DNA of 64,000 bases from Leucobacter chromiireducens subsp. chromiireducens (GTDB taxonomy: Bacteria > Actinomycetota > Actinomycetes > Actinomycetales > Microbacteriaceae). The stretch is from contig NZ_QYAD01000002.1 in NCBI RefSeq assembly GCF_016758255.1, positions 248,001 to 312,000 on the forward strand, in the 5' to 3' direction. The notes beneath the pieces were generated by a model, which saw only the letters and a program-made list of their open reading frames with translations, was not told where the DNA came from and did not search any database. A program made the position numbers and the translations under genes. Of this stretch, positions 8,714 through 18,690 are shown piece after piece (position 1 is the stretch's first letter; each line of letters opens with the position of its first letter).

Positions 8714-10977
8714 GAGCGCTCACGTTGGGCTGGGTGCTTGCCTCCCGGGAGCGTGGTGGCGCGAAGCGCCTGTTCGGGATCGCCTCGGGTGTTGCAGTGG
8801 GTGTCGCCCTCCTGCTCCTCGTTCTTGCTGCGTACCAGGGTCTGCAGGATCGGGGTGCTCGCGCGAGCTGGCCGATTGACGCCTCGTTCAACGCCGAGCA
8901 GACCGCTGAGCGCGTGTTTGACGACGACGCGGTGTGGGTGGCAGCAAGTGGGGTGCTGGGGGCTCCCGGCGACTATTACAACGGTCAGGCGATCACTCGT
9001 GTTTCGATCGCTGCGACCGAGAGCTCGACGGTTGTGATACCCGGAATTGACCGTGCTCCACAACCGGGGGAGTATTTTGCGTCGCCGTCGCTCGCGCGGC
9101 TGATCGACTCAGCGCCGGCTGACGAACTAGGAGAGCGCTTCGGTACTCGGATCGGGATCATCGGCGATGACGCGCTCGTCGGGCCCGAATCGCTTCTCGC
9201 GATTGTTGGCACCGAGGCGGACTCTGTGGAGCCGATGCTTGGTGCCAGCTTGCGGGCTGAGCTCTCCGGCTCGAGCTACCCGAGCTCCGCCTACGCGATG
9301 ATCGCAATTATCGGTGGTATTGCCGTGCTCTTCCCCGTGGTGGTGCTCATTTCGATCGTCACGAAACTTGGACAGGCGACACGAACCGAGCGCTTCGCAA
9401 CGATCCGACTGATCGGTGCCTCGCCCCGGCTGGTCGCAGTGCTCTCCGGCATCGAAGCCGTCGTGCCCTCGCTCGCAGGCGCAGCCGCGGGCCTTGGGCT
9501 CTTCTTCGTGCTCCGACCGCTCGCCGCGCTTGTCGAGATTGAGGGTTCTCGGTTTTTCGTGAGTGACCTCGCAGTGCCCGGGTGGGGAATGATTCTCGTA
9601 GCGCTCGGAACCGCACTCCTCGCTGGTCTGGTCGCTTTCGTCACTGCCCTCCGTGGCGGACTCGGTCCGCTCGGCGGGTCGCGTGAGCAGCAGGAACGTA
9701 CTCCAACCTGGTGGTCGCTGGTGCCGCTCGGGGTCGGCGCACTCGTGATTGGTGTGCTACCGGTGCTCACGACACTCGACATCGATCCGCTGATCTCAAA
9801 TCTCGCCGTGCTTCTCGGATTCGTGCTCGTGACGGTGGGGCTGGTGATCGCCGGGCCTGGGCTTGCCTGGTGGGTGAGCCGCGCAGGGGCAGCGCGTGCG
9901 CGAAGCGCCGCCGGCGTGCTCGCTCTGCACCGCATCGCTCGGCACCCGCGCGCAACGTTCCGCGCCGTGAGCGGGCTCGTGCTCGCGCTCTTTGTGGTGA
10001 CCGTGTTCGCCGTTGGCACCACAACCGAGTCGGTGGAGCAATTCGCCGATGTGCCGCCGACGGAACTCGTTCGCGCCGACGCGCTCGTGGCAAACCTGGG
10101 AATCGAGGCGGATCCGGAGACAACCGAAGCGGCGATTGCGAGCGTGGCGGCCACCCCTGGTGTCGAGCGCATTGTGCGCGTGGGGTGGTACGAGGGCGTG
10201 GACGAGACCGCGCACGACGCCGACCAAGCACCGGTCAGCCCTCCGCCGAGCGACACCGACGGTCGCCCCCTCAACGGCGGTTTTGTCATGGCTGCCGATG
10301 ACGCTCGGGCGCTCGGGCTCGACACGGCGGCCGATGAGTGGGTGTGGATCGAGCAGCCCTACTTCAGTGTCTTTTCGCTTGGGCGTGACGTTGATATTTT
10401 TCCCATCACCGAAGCCGCGGCTGAGGGCGCGATTCCGACACTCATCACCGTGCTCACGGACGGCACGGCAGGCTCGCTCGAACGCGCGCGAACCGCCCTG
10501 ACCACGAGCGAGCTCGAGCTCTCGATGCTCCCGTACACTCGGGCCGAGAACACGGACGCTGGATCGAGTCGCTTTGCGCGCCAGTATGTGAGCCTCGCTT
10601 GGGTGGGCATCCTCATCTCGATGCTTATTTCGGTGGTGTCGCTCTCAGTCTCGACCATCGCAGGCATGATCGATCGTCGGAGGCAGTTGGGCCTTTTGCG
10701 CCTGAGCGGAATGCCGGCGGCAACGCTCAGACGCATGATCGTCATTGAAACTGCGTTGCCGCTCGCGGCGGTGTTTCTCTGTACGATTGCGCTCGGTGCT
10801 CTGGCAGCGTGGTCGATTGTTGTGGGGCTGAGCAGTGGGGACCGGCAGGTCACGCTGCCGGATGTGAGCTACCTCGGGCTCATCGCCATCTGCCTGGGGC
10901 TTGCGGCTGCTGCGATCCTCGTCGTGTTCCGTTCGGTGCGTAGCGAACTCCCACTTGCCGCCACCCGGTTCGAGTAG
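8710..10977 (+). CDS. FtsX-like ABC transporter permease
   Basis: This 755-residue membrane protein has one membrane segment near the N-terminus, a large extracytoplasmic domain, and two FtsX-type membrane domains. The first (around residues 195-310) contains ATRTERFATIRLIGASP. The second is near the C-terminus, with DRRRQLGLLRLSGMPAATLR in the conserved cytoplasmic loop that couples to the ATPase. Duplicated FtsX domains with a large outer domain are typical of MacB-like and bacitracin-exporter-like permeases. With the preceding ATPase and PadR regulator it forms a three-gene operon with 4-bp overlaps throughout. The substrate is not evident; export of, or resistance to, a membrane-active compound is an inference. 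Confidence 0.9.
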   Translation: MRALTLGWVLASRERGGAKRLFGIASGVAVGVALLLLVLAAYQGLQDRGARASWPIDASFNAEQTAERVFDDDAVWVAASGVLGAPGDYYNGQAITRVSIAATESSTVVIPGIDRAPQPGEYFASPSLARLIDSAPADELGERFGTRIGIIGDDALVGPESLLAIVGTEADSVEPMLGASLRAELSGSSYPSSAYAMIAIIGGIAVLFPVVVLISIVTKLGQATRTERFATIRLIGASPRLVAVLSGIEAVVPSLAGAAAGLGLFFVLRPLAALVEIEGSRFFVSDLAVPGWGMILVALGTALLAGLVAFVTALRGGLGPLGGSREQQERTPTWWSLVPLGVGALVIGVLPVLTTLDIDPLISNLAVLLGFVLVTVGLVIAGPGLAWWVSRAGAARARSAAGVLALHRIARHPRATFRAVSGLVLALFVVTVFAVGTTTESVEQFADVPPTELVRADALVANLGIEADPETTEAAIASVAATPGVERIVRVGWYEGVDETAHDADQAPVSPPPSDTDGRPLNGGFVMAADDARALGLDTAADEWVWIEQPYFSVFSLGRDVDIFPITEAAAEGAIPTLITVLTDGTAGSLERARTALTTSELELSMLPYTRAENTDAGSSRFARQYVSLAWVGILISMLISVVSLSVSTIAGMIDRRRQLGLLRLSGMPAATLRRMIVIETALPLAAVFLCTIALGALAAWSIVVGLSSGDRQVTLPDVSYLGLIAICLGLAAAAILVVFRSVRSELPLAATRFE

Positions 10978-11010
10978 TCGGGCGCACGCGTCGGCTCTGC
11001 GCCGTATAGG

Positions 11011-11775
11011 TCAGTACATCTCGGCGCGCGGAGCGGAGGCGTGCGCCACGCACGCGCGGGCGAGAGCTGCAGTGGGGTCGGTGACCGGGGGAGTTGTCGT
11101 GAGCGTACTGCACGCTATCGGGAGCTCCGTACAGCCGGCAATGACCGTGCTTGCGCCCTGGGCAACGAGCGCGGCAAGCACCGGGGCAAGGGCCGCCCCG
11201 CCAGCGGCCTCAGTTCCGCGCTTGACCTCGGCAATTGCGGTGTCCACGGCCAGCTGCTCCTCGGACGACGGCTCAAGTGGTACCAAGCCCTCGGTGAGCA
11301 ATCGACGAGCGTACAGCCCGCTTGCCCGCGTGGCTGCGGTGCCGAGCACCGCGACACGGGAGCCCGGTGCCGTATTGCGGCGCAGCTCGGCCACGGTGGC
11401 TCCCACCATGTCGAGAATGGGGATGCCCACCGCTTCGCGTACTGGCTCGAGAAAGAGGTGCGCGGTATTGCACGGCACTGCGAGGAACGCAGCCCCAGCG
11501 GCCTCCAGGCGGCGCGCCCCCGCGATGAGCGCCTGCACGGGGCTCTCCCCGCCGTGCAGGAAGGCCGTCGCACGATCGGGGATGGAAGGGTCTGACCAGA
11601 TCATGGTGCGCAGGTGATCCTGATCCCGCGTGGCCGGGGTTGCCTGCACGATCTTGCGATAGAAATCTGCTGTGGCCGCGGGACCCATCCCGCCGAGCAC
11701 ACCAATCACCGGGGGCTCCGCGGTGCGCACGGCGCCCCACTCGGGGAGGTGTACTCCGAGACCACTGCGAGGCAC
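11011..11775 (-). CDS. Aspartate/glutamate racemase family protein
   Basis: The 254-residue protein has the fold signature GVLGGMGPAATADFY and the two catalytic cysteines expected of PLP-independent amino-acid racemases: VPCNTAH near the middle and AGCTELPIA near the end. Members interconvert L- and D-aspartate or glutamate, or act on related amino acids, with one cysteine removing and the other adding a proton. I chose the GTG at 11775 because AAGGAG lies six bases before it; longer in-frame versions lack such a site and add an unconserved extension. It is divergent from an amidase gene and near an amino-acid importer, which suggests a catabolic role rather than cell-wall D-glutamate supply. 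Confidence 0.85.
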   Translation of the reverse strand: MPRSGLGVHLPEWGAVRTAEPPVIGVLGGMGPAATADFYRKIVQATPATRDQDHLRTMIWSDPSIPDRATAFLHGGESPVQALIAGARRLEAAGAAFLAVPCNTAHLFLEPVREAVGIPILDMVGATVAELRRNTAPGSRVAVLGTAATRASGLYARRLLTEGLVPLEPSSEEQLAVDTAIAEVKRGTEAAGGAALAPVLAALVAQGASTVIAGCTELPIACSTLTTTPPVTDPTAALARACVAHASAPRAEMY

Positions 11776-11997
11776 GGTCGACTCCTTCGGCGGGCAATTG
11801 GATGGTGGCCGAGGCAGACGTTGCAGCGGCGAAAAGGACAGTGGCAACGCTACAAATTTCGGGCCGGTGTGCGCACCGCGGGATCGGCATGCTGAGCAGC
11901 AGCAAGAGTGCGCCTCGCGCGGGAGGGTACGTGCTGAAGCTGCTGCTAGCGTGAACCGCACGAGCCCGAGTACGGCGAGAGACCGCAAGGAGAAGAC

Positions 11998-13194
11998 ATG
12001 CCCGAGTATCCCGCCGGCATTGTCATTTCCGACCTCACGGGGCCGGGCGGCTGCGTGGACGCGGCGGGCTCCGGCCGGCTTCGGCTCGCAGTGAAAGACA
12101 ACATTGATGTTGCGGGCGCCGTAACGAGCGAGGGATCACGCTTCGTTGCGGAGGAGTCCACACCAGCGGTGCACTCGGCGCCGGTGGTCCAGGCGCTCGT
12201 CGATGCGGGAGCCGTTGTGGTTTCCAAAGTCAACATGCACGAGTTCGCCTATGGAGTGACGAGCGACAATCCGTGGTTTGGTGCGGTGCCGAACCCGGCG
12301 CTGCCGGGACGTATCCCTGGAGGATCCTCCGGGGGAAGTGCTGCGGTGATCGCTGGGGGCGCGGCGGACATCGCGCTCGGGACCGACACCTCCGGATCGA
12401 TTCGCATGCCAGCCGGCTGCGTCGGCGTTGTCGGCCTGCGTCCACGAGCCGGCCTGCTCGACCTCAGCGGCGTGCGGCCGCTGTGTCCCTCGTTCGACAC
12501 GGTCGGCCCCATGGCTGCGAGTGTTGAGCGTCTCGCGTGGGGATGGCGCGCGCTTGCGGGGGCGGCCCTCGCGGCGTGCCCGTCTGATGGCCAGGCAACG
12601 GGCACGCGCGCCGGGATCCGGGTCGCGCTGCATGACCCGCATGCGAGCCTGCCCCCGGAGATCCGATCGGTGCTCACCCGATCAGACGCCGCGATCGTCG
12701 GAGCTCAATGGGGAGGCGTGCTGGGAGAGCGCAGCGGGGAGGCGTACATCGATACCGTCCTGAACGCGCTGTGGCCGGCCTTTCGGTTCGAAGCCGCGCG
12801 GACGCACGCCGCGCGGTTTCCCGCTCGCGCCGCTGAGTACGGTGCGAGTGTGGCACGGAAACTCGCGGCCGCGCAGTCGAGCACCGCAGCGGATCATGAG
12901 CACAGCCTGCGCGTACTCCAGGGGCTCCGCAGCGAGCTGCTCAAGGGGTGGGATGATGCCGGCATTGATGCGCTGGTGCTCCCGACGCTCGGCTGCTCCG
13001 TGCCCAGGGCAGACGACCCGGAGGAGCAGTACGAGGATGCGCTGGGGCGTTATGCGGCGGTGTGGTCGGCCGTGAACCTCCCCGCCCTCGCGATCGGTAA
13101 CGTGCAGATCGTCGCGCGCACCGAACAAGACGTGCTGCAGCTCGGATTGCGCCTTGAGCAATCAGGCCTCACGCCGTCGCCTGCGCGGGACTAA
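11998..13194 (+). CDS. Amidase-signature family hydrolase
   Basis: The 398-residue enzyme shows the Ser-cisSer-Lys catalytic set of the amidase signature family: Lys in AVKDNIDVAG, the glycine/serine loop PGGSSGGSAA, and the nucleophile region DTSGSIRMPAGCVGVVGLRP. These enzymes hydrolyse amides or ureido compounds to acid and ammonia. It is shorter than GatA (about 480), so it is not the tRNA amidotransferase subunit. AAGGAG precedes the ATG at 11998. Its stop codon overlaps the stop of the convergent LysR gene. Together with the racemase, amidohydrolase, importer and aminopeptidase nearby it suggests use of amide or peptide nitrogen; the substrate is unknown. Confidence 0.88.
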   Translation: MPEYPAGIVISDLTGPGGCVDAAGSGRLRLAVKDNIDVAGAVTSEGSRFVAEESTPAVHSAPVVQALVDAGAVVVSKVNMHEFAYGVTSDNPWFGAVPNPALPGRIPGGSSGGSAAVIAGGAADIALGTDTSGSIRMPAGCVGVVGLRPRAGLLDLSGVRPLCPSFDTVGPMAASVERLAWGWRALAGAALAACPSDGQATGTRAGIRVALHDPHASLPPEIRSVLTRSDAAIVGAQWGGVLGERSGEAYIDTVLNALWPAFRFEAARTHAARFPARAAEYGASVARKLAAAQSSTAADHEHSLRVLQGLRSELLKGWDDAGIDALVLPTLGCSVPRADDPEEQYEDALGRYAAVWSAVNLPALAIGNVQIVARTEQDVLQLGLRLEQSGLTPSPARD

Positions 13195-14132
13195 TCGGCA
13201 GCGCGTTCCTCGCACGGCTCGTTTGTGTCGGGCTCGAGCGCGCGCTGCACCGCGGCGAGCACCACTCGCGTGGATGGGCCGGGTGCACTCGGTGAGACGA
13301 GCGCATGGACATCACGTGACAAAGCGAGGCCGGGGACGTCAAAGGTGTCCACCCCGGGCGGGGCAAGCCGGGCCACAACACTCGGAACGAAGGCGCTCGC
13401 AGCTCCCGCAGCGACCAGGTCGAGCACCACGTCGAAACTGTCGCTGTGCGTCATTGCGCGGGCGCGGACGCCCGCCTGCCGGAACACCCCCTCGATGACG
13501 TTTGCGTCACTCGTGCCCGGGTGATGGAGCGCCCACGGCAGCTCTGAGAGCACCTCCGCGGGCGAGCGCTCGCGGAGTGCGGAGTCCAACTGCCACGCGG
13601 CGGGGGCAATCAGCCGATATGGATCGGGGCCGAGGTTGACCTGGTGCACCGCGGGCGGCCACGCAAGCCCGCTGCCGGCGTAGCGATACACGAACGCGAT
13701 GTCTGGCGCGTCGCCGGCCGCGAGCGAGCGCACCGCGGCCGAGGGATCCTGCACCGTGATGCGCAGCCGTACCCCGCTCTGCTGAAACGCGGGATCCGCG
13801 TACACGCGGGCGAGGGTGGCGCGAGCCAGGCTGGCATAGAGCACCACCGAAACCTCGCCCGAAGTGTCGTCGTGCGCAGTTCGCGCGGCCTCAAGAATCG
13901 TGTCGAGGTCGGCGAACACCGGGGCGGCCGCCCGTGCCATCGCTCGCGCGGCCTCGGTGGGGTGTGCGCTGCGGGCCGTTCGCTCGAAGAGCGGCACACC
14001 GACGAACTGTTCGAGCGCGGTCATCTGCTGTGAGACCGCCGATGCGGTGTACCCGAGTCGATTCGCTGCGCCGGCGAATGAGCCGAGCTGCACGACCTCG
14101 ACGAGTGTGCGCAAATGGATCGGATTGAGCAT
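13191..14132 (-). CDS. LysR-family transcriptional regulator
   Basis: The 313-residue protein has an N-terminal helix-turn-helix (LVEVVQLGSFAGAANRLGYT then ASAVSQQMTALEQFVGVPLF) and a substrate-binding-like effector domain. It is divergent from the amidohydrolase/importer/aminopeptidase operon that begins at 14254, the usual arrangement in which a LysR protein controls its neighbour in response to a pathway metabolite. Its 3' end overlaps the amidase stop by four bases. The effector is unknown, but the surrounding genes point to an amino acid, amide or peptide derivative. Confidence 0.93.
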   Translation of the reverse strand: MLNPIHLRTLVEVVQLGSFAGAANRLGYTASAVSQQMTALEQFVGVPLFERTARSAHPTEAARAMARAAAPVFADLDTILEAARTAHDDTSGEVSVVLYASLARATLARVYADPAFQQSGVRLRITVQDPSAAVRSLAAGDAPDIAFVYRYAGSGLAWPPAVHQVNLGPDPYRLIAPAAWQLDSALRERSPAEVLSELPWALHHPGTSDANVIEGVFRQAGVRARAMTHSDSFDVVLDLVAAGAASAFVPSVVARLAPPGVDTFDVPGLALSRDVHALVSPSAPGPSTRVVLAAVQRALEPDTNEPCEERAAD

Positions 14133-14177
14133 GAGTTCTCCTTGTGCTCAGCATGGCGCATCGACGTGGGTGCCGCC

Positions 14178-14207
14178 TTGAACCGTGCCGTTATCTGCCT
14201 CTATTGT
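14178..14207 (+). promoter_or_regulatory. Candidate promoter for the amidohydrolase-importer operon
   Basis: TTGAAC (14178-14183) and TATTGT (14202-14207) are spaced 18 bases apart in the 121-base interval between the LysR gene and the amidohydrolase, about 47 bases before the start at 14254. No clear T-N11-A LysR box could be fixed by eye. Confidence 0.4.
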
Positions 14208-14253
14208 TGCCTCAGGGGAACCCCGAGAGCAACCGCAAGGATGAGGAGTGCTG

Positions 14254-15855
14254 ATGGTCGAGACGATGTTCACGCATCCGCGCATCCTGGCCGATACCGG
14301 GGCAGCAAACGCAACTCCGGCAGAAACCGGAACCGATGCGATCCTCGTTTCTGACGGGATCATCACTGCAGTCGGTGGGCGGCACGAGCTGCGCGAGCGG
14401 GCACCGCACGCGTCAGAGGTTCCCCTCCCAGGCCGGGCCGTGGTCGCCGGGTTCCATGACGCGCACATCCACCTGGGAAGTGTTGCCCGCTCGCTGTCGG
14501 CGCTCGATCTTCGGGACTGCGCCTCACTCGCGGAAGCACTGGGGCGTGTGCGTGAGTACCTCGTCGCGCATCCCGGGGCGGGCTGGGTCGTGGGCGGTCG
14601 CTATGACAGCAACCGGTGGTCGAGTGGGGTGCCGACCCGGCACGATCTTGACGCCGTGTGCGCCGATCGACCGATCGCACTCGCGAGTCTCGATGGGCAC
14701 TCGGCCTGGCTCAACACCGCTGGCCTGCGTGCAGCCGGAATCGACCGGAACACTCCGGACCCCGTCGGCGGAGACATCGCACGTGAGGCGGACGGGCGCG
14801 AGCCGGCCGGGGTCGTGCGCGAGAGCATCTCGGACGAGGTGCGGGAACTGTCTGAGCGTGGCATGGATCCCGAACTTCCGAGGCTCCTGCGTGCCGCGCA
14901 GGACATCGTGCTGGCGCAGGGAATCACTCACGTCACCGATCTCGACGAGGGCGCCACTCGGCGCGCGCTCAGCGGGCTCCGTGACAGCGGGGCGCTGAAG
15001 ATTCGCGTGCACAAGGGAATTCCGATGTCGGACTTGGACGTGGCGATCGAGGCGGGCTGGCGCACCGGTGACGGCGACCGCTGGCTGACGGTCGGGCCGG
15101 TGAAACTCTTCTCGGATGGCGCGCTCGGATCGCACAGTGCCCACATGGGTGAGGACTTCGCGGACGCGCCAGGCAACGTTGGCATCGAAGTGCTCCGGTG
15201 TGAAGAGCTCGCCGCGCTCGTGGGGCGCGCGAACCGGGCCGGGATCGCGGTGGCCACGCACGCGATCGGCGATCGAGCCAATCGACTCGTTTTGGACGCC
15301 TACGCGGAGCATGTTGAGCTCACCCGCGCAATGGGGCTCCGTAATCGCGTCGAGCACGCGCAACACATTGCGCTTGAAGACCTACCGCGTTTCCGGGCGC
15401 TCGGTGTAGTCGCCTCGCTGCAAGCTACGCACTGCACCACCGACTACGCGCTCGCCGCCCAGCGAATTGGGCAGCGGCGCCTCGCCAACTATGCCTGGCG
15501 TTCGCTGCTCGACTCGGGCGCCGCGCTCGCCTTCGGCTCCGACGCACCCATCGAACCTACGCCGCCCATGTTCGGCGTGCACGCCGCGGTGACTCGACAG
15601 GACCGAACGGGTGAGCCCCTGGGCGGGTTCGAACCGCACGAACGCCTGAGCGTGCGCGAAGCGCTGAGCGCGTACTCTGCGGGTGCCGCCTACGCGGCGG
15701 GCCTCGAGCACCGCGTAGGTCGAATCGCGCCGGGCCAGTACGCCGACTTCGTCGCGCTCACCGACGACCCCACAGCGATCGATCCCACAGCGCTCGCATC
15801 CGTCACCTCGGCAGCGACCGTTATCGACGGCGACGTCGCGTTCGTGCGCGAATAA
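14254..15855 (+). CDS. Amidohydrolase (YtcJ / Amidohydro_3 type)
   Basis: The 533-residue metal-dependent hydrolase has the metal ligands of the amidohydrolase barrel: FHDAHIHLG, HAIGDRANR, EHAQHI and GSDAPIEPTPP. The YtcJ-type motif KLFSDGALGSHSA is also present. The family includes N-substituted formamide deformylases and hydrolases of diverse amides, so the exact substrate cannot be read off. The ATG at 14254 follows AGGAG at the right distance; a GTG two codons upstream (14248) overlaps that site. It is the first gene of a run with an amino-acid ABC importer and a P1 aminopeptidase, and probably processes a compound brought in by that importer. Confidence 0.88.
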   Translation: MVETMFTHPRILADTGAANATPAETGTDAILVSDGIITAVGGRHELRERAPHASEVPLPGRAVVAGFHDAHIHLGSVARSLSALDLRDCASLAEALGRVREYLVAHPGAGWVVGGRYDSNRWSSGVPTRHDLDAVCADRPIALASLDGHSAWLNTAGLRAAGIDRNTPDPVGGDIAREADGREPAGVVRESISDEVRELSERGMDPELPRLLRAAQDIVLAQGITHVTDLDEGATRRALSGLRDSGALKIRVHKGIPMSDLDVAIEAGWRTGDGDRWLTVGPVKLFSDGALGSHSAHMGEDFADAPGNVGIEVLRCEELAALVGRANRAGIAVATHAIGDRANRLVLDAYAEHVELTRAMGLRNRVEHAQHIALEDLPRFRALGVVASLQATHCTTDYALAAQRIGQRRLANYAWRSLLDSGAALAFGSDAPIEPTPPMFGVHAAVTRQDRTGEPLGGFEPHERLSVREALSAYSAGAAYAAGLEHRVGRIAPGQYADFVALTDDPTAIDPTALASVTSAATVIDGDVAFVRE

Positions 15856-15935
15856 TCCCACCGACCGACACCCACAGATTTCACCGTTTCACCCATTCCC
15901 CGCCCGCACCGGGCGGCTCACCAGTAGGAGTAGCA

Positions 15936-16922
15936 ATGCAGCCACGACTCACCCGAAGCAACCGGGCATTCGCCAGGACCGCCACCCTGCTCGCGGTCGG
16001 AGGTCTGATCGTCGGCCTCACCGCCTGCGGCGGCCAGAGCCTTGCCGACGTCGACTCGAGCGGATTCGACGTCGACGCGAGCGCAAGCGAGTTCATGCCG
16101 ATTCCATCGGAGGAGAAGGCCAAGGAGGTGCTGGAGGGGATCACCGCCGACGCTGATCTCGCCGCACAGGTGCCAGACGACATTCGCAAGAACGGCCTCC
16201 GCGCCACCACCTCGGTGGGCTACCCGCCCATGGAGGAATGGGGCACGAACGGCACCGACATTGTGGGCGTCGACCCGGCAATTGCGCACGCGATCGCTCG
16301 CAAGCTCGACCTGACACTCTCGATCCAGGATCAGGAATTCAACGCGATGATCCCTGGCCTCATTTCGGGCCGCTACGACATGCTGCTCTCCTCAATGACC
16401 GACAACGAGGAGCGTCGCGAGACGACCACGTTCGTCGACTACGTCCAGGCAGGGAACGCCTTCCTTGTCGCGAAGGGCAACCCGGACAAGATCGCGCTGC
16501 CCGCAGACCTCTGCGGCAAGACCGTGGCTGCGGTCGAGTCGGGATCCTCGGCGCTGCTTGCCGAGCAGTTCTCGAGCGACTGCGAGAGCGCAGGGAAGCC
16601 CGCCTACGACATCCTCCTCCTGGGCGGCGACAGCGAAGCAAACCTCAGCGTGCAGAGCGGCCGTTCGAGCGCCACGATCACTGACTACCCCGTGGCCGTG
16701 GAGCGAGCGGCGGACCCCGAATCCGAGATGGATGCCGTGCGCATCGAAGGCGACGAGAGTATCTGGGGCATCGGAATTGACAACTCGAAGGCGGAGTTCG
16801 CGAAGACCGTGCAGCAGGCACTTCAGTCGCTCATGGACGACGGCAGCTACGCCGAGATTCTCGATGCCTGGGGCCTCGGTGACATGGCGCTCCCGAAGGC
16901 TACTCTGAACGGCGGCGCGTAG
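15936..16922 (+). CDS. Amino-acid ABC transporter substrate-binding lipoprotein
   Basis: This 328-residue family-3 solute-binding protein begins with a basic signal peptide and the lipobox GLTACGG (Cys at about residue 30). The mature domain contains the polar amino-acid binding signatures VGVDPAIAHAIARKLDLTLS, FNAMIPGLISGRYDML and SMTDNEERRETTTFVDY, in which the Arg of the RRE region normally grips the substrate carboxylate. It captures an amino acid or an analogue outside the membrane for the permease and ATPase encoded next. GTAGGAG precedes the ATG. The neighbouring hydrolases suggest a modified amino acid or amide rather than a common one. Confidence 0.92.
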   Translation: MQPRLTRSNRAFARTATLLAVGGLIVGLTACGGQSLADVDSSGFDVDASASEFMPIPSEEKAKEVLEGITADADLAAQVPDDIRKNGLRATTSVGYPPMEEWGTNGTDIVGVDPAIAHAIARKLDLTLSIQDQEFNAMIPGLISGRYDMLLSSMTDNEERRETTTFVDYVQAGNAFLVAKGNPDKIALPADLCGKTVAAVESGSSALLAEQFSSDCESAGKPAYDILLLGGDSEANLSVQSGRSSATITDYPVAVERAADPESEMDAVRIEGDESIWGIGIDNSKAEFAKTVQQALQSLMDDGSYAEILDAWGLGDMALPKATLNGGA

Positions 16923-16951
16923 GGCGCGCCCCGGGAACGCGAGGACGAACG

Positions 16952-17929
16952 ATGACTGTGCAACTGCAGGCGCGCACCGAGCCCGTGGTCGGTTCGGACG
17001 GGACACGGATCCCGATTGCGCGACCACTTCACGTGAAGCGCTGGATCACCGGCGCGCTCGCGCTCGCCTTCGTGGCGTGGGCGGTGTCGATCGTGGTGTT
17101 CAACGACCGCATCCGATGGGACCGCGTGTGGGAGTACCTGTTCTCCCCGCGCATCCTTGAGGGCGTCGTCGTCACCATCTGGGTGAGCATCGCGGCTACC
17201 ATCCTCGGCCTCGTGCTCGGGGTGGTGCTCGCGGTGATGAAGCTCTCACACAACCCCGTGCTGCGTTGGATCGCGGAGGGCTACATTTGGTTCTTCCGTG
17301 GCACGCCCGTGCTTGTGCAGCTGATCTTCTGGTTCAACCTCGCGTTCCTGCTCCCGTTCATCACACTAAAGATTCCTTTCACGAACATCGGGATGCGCTG
17401 GGACACAAACAGTGTGATCAGCGGCAGCGTCGCCGCGCTCCTCGGGCTCGGCCTGAACCTTGCCGCGTACTTCGCTGAGACCGTGCGTGCGGGAATCCAG
17501 GCGGTCGACCGCGGTCAGACCGAGGCCGCGCTTGCAGGTGGCATGACGCGGGCGCAAACCATGCGACTGATCGTGCTGCCGCAGGCCCTGCGCATCATCA
17601 TCCCGCCCACCGGGAACGAGTTCATATCGATGCTGAAGACCACCTCGCTCATCGTGGTGGTGGCGGGCAACGACCTCATGACCAAGGCAAGCCAGATCTA
17701 CAAGCAGAACAACCTGATCATTGAGCTGCTCATTGTTGCGAGCCTCTGGTACATGGCAATGACCGCGATCGCGACCTACCTGCAGTCGCGACTGGAGAAG
17801 CGCTTCGGGCAGGATCGCGTCCGCCTCGTTCGCGGCGAGACGTTCACACAGCAGCTGGTGCGCGTGGCGACCGGGGCCATCACCGTGCCCGGACGTGGTC
17901 GCACCGCACGAACGGGGGAGCCGGTATGA
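16952..17929 (+). CDS. Amino-acid ABC transporter permease (HisM/GlnP type)
   Basis: The 325-residue permease has several membrane segments and the His/Glu/Gln/Arg/opine permease motifs [30 protein letters not shown] and the ATPase-docking EAA loop [20 protein letters not shown]. It also has the hallmark [20 protein letters not shown]. It forms a homodimeric channel, or pairs with itself, since only one permease gene is present. It overlaps the ATPase gene by four bases and follows the binding protein by 29 bases. It is longer than the usual 220-250 residues because of an extended cytoplasmic N-terminus and C-terminal tail. Confidence 0.95.
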   Translation: MTVQLQARTEPVVGSDGTRIPIARPLHVKRWITGALALAFVAWAVSIVVFNDRIRWDRVWEYLFSPRILEGVVVTIWVSIAATILGLVLGVVLAVMKLSHNPVLRWIAEGYIWFFRGTPVLVQLIFWFNLAFLLPFITLKIPFTNIGMRWDTNSVISGSVAALLGLGLNLAAYFAETVRAGIQAVDRGQTEAALAGGMTRAQTMRLIVLPQALRIIIPPTGNEFISMLKTTSLIVVVAGNDLMTKASQIYKQNNLIIELLIVASLWYMAMTAIATYLQSRLEKRFGQDRVRLVRGETFTQQLVRVATGAITVPGRGRTARTGEPV

Positions 17930-18690
17930 CTGAGCTACTCGTCGACGCAGCTGGCGTCGAGAAGTCATTTGGCGACAACCGTGTACTGACCGGGGTCGAC
18001 TTCACAGTGCGCCGGGGCGAAGTGAGCTGCATCATCGGCCCATCAGGGTCCGGCAAGTCCACGTTCCTCCGCACCATCAACGGCCTCGAGACCGTTGACG
18101 GAGGCAGCCTCACGGTCGACGGTGAGCAGGTGGGATTTCGCTTGCACGGTGGGCGCTACCACCCGTGGACCGACCGGGAATGGGCCCAGTTCCGCTCACG
18201 CATCGGCATGGTGTTTCAGCGCTTCAACCTATACGGCCACATGGACGCGGTCGAGAACGTCGCCGCGAGCCTCATCCACGTGAAGCGCCTGTCTCGTTCG
18301 GAGGCGCACGAGCGTGCTCGAGCAGAGCTGGATCGCGTGGGGCTCGGTGAGCACAGCCACAAGCGCCCCCACCAGCTTTCCGGCGGGCAGCAGCAGCGTG
18401 TTGCGATCGCACGCGCACTCGCCATGGATCCCGATCTGATGCTGTTTGACGAACCCACGAGTGCGCTCGATCCCGAGCTGGTCGATGAGGTGCTGGAAAC
18501 CATGCGGGCGCTCGCCCGAGGAGGCATGACCATGATCATTGTGACCCACGAGATTGGCTTTGCGCGGGAGGTGGGCGACACACTGTCGTTCTTCGACCGC
18601 GGCACAGTGCTGGAACGTGGCACTCCCGAGGCAGTGCTCTCCGATCCTGATTCGGTGCGCACGCGCGCGTTCCTGGAGCGGGTTCGATGA
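17926..18690 (+). CDS. Amino-acid ABC transporter ATP-binding protein (GlnQ/HisP type)
   Basis: The 254-residue ATPase has Walker [10 protein letters not shown], the Q-loop [17 protein letters not shown] typical of polar amino-acid systems, the signature [15 protein letters not shown], Walker [15 protein letters not shown] and the H-loop [14 protein letters not shown] short insertion ([19 protein letters not shown]) follows the first strand pair and is longer than in GlnQ. It energises the permease encoded immediately upstream and overlaps both neighbours by four bases, so the importer and the following aminopeptidase are one transcription unit. Confidence 0.96.
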   Translation: MTELLVDAAGVEKSFGDNRVLTGVDFTVRRGEVSCIIGPSGSGKSTFLRTINGLETVDGGSLTVDGEQVGFRLHGGRYHPWTDREWAQFRSRIGMVFQRFNLYGHMDAVENVAASLIHVKRLSRSEAHERARAELDRVGLGEHSHKRPHQLSGGQQQRVAIARALAMDPDLMLFDEPTSALDPELVDEVLETMRALARGGMTMIIVTHEIGFAREVGDTLSFFDRGTVLERGTPEAVLSDPDSVRTRAFLERVR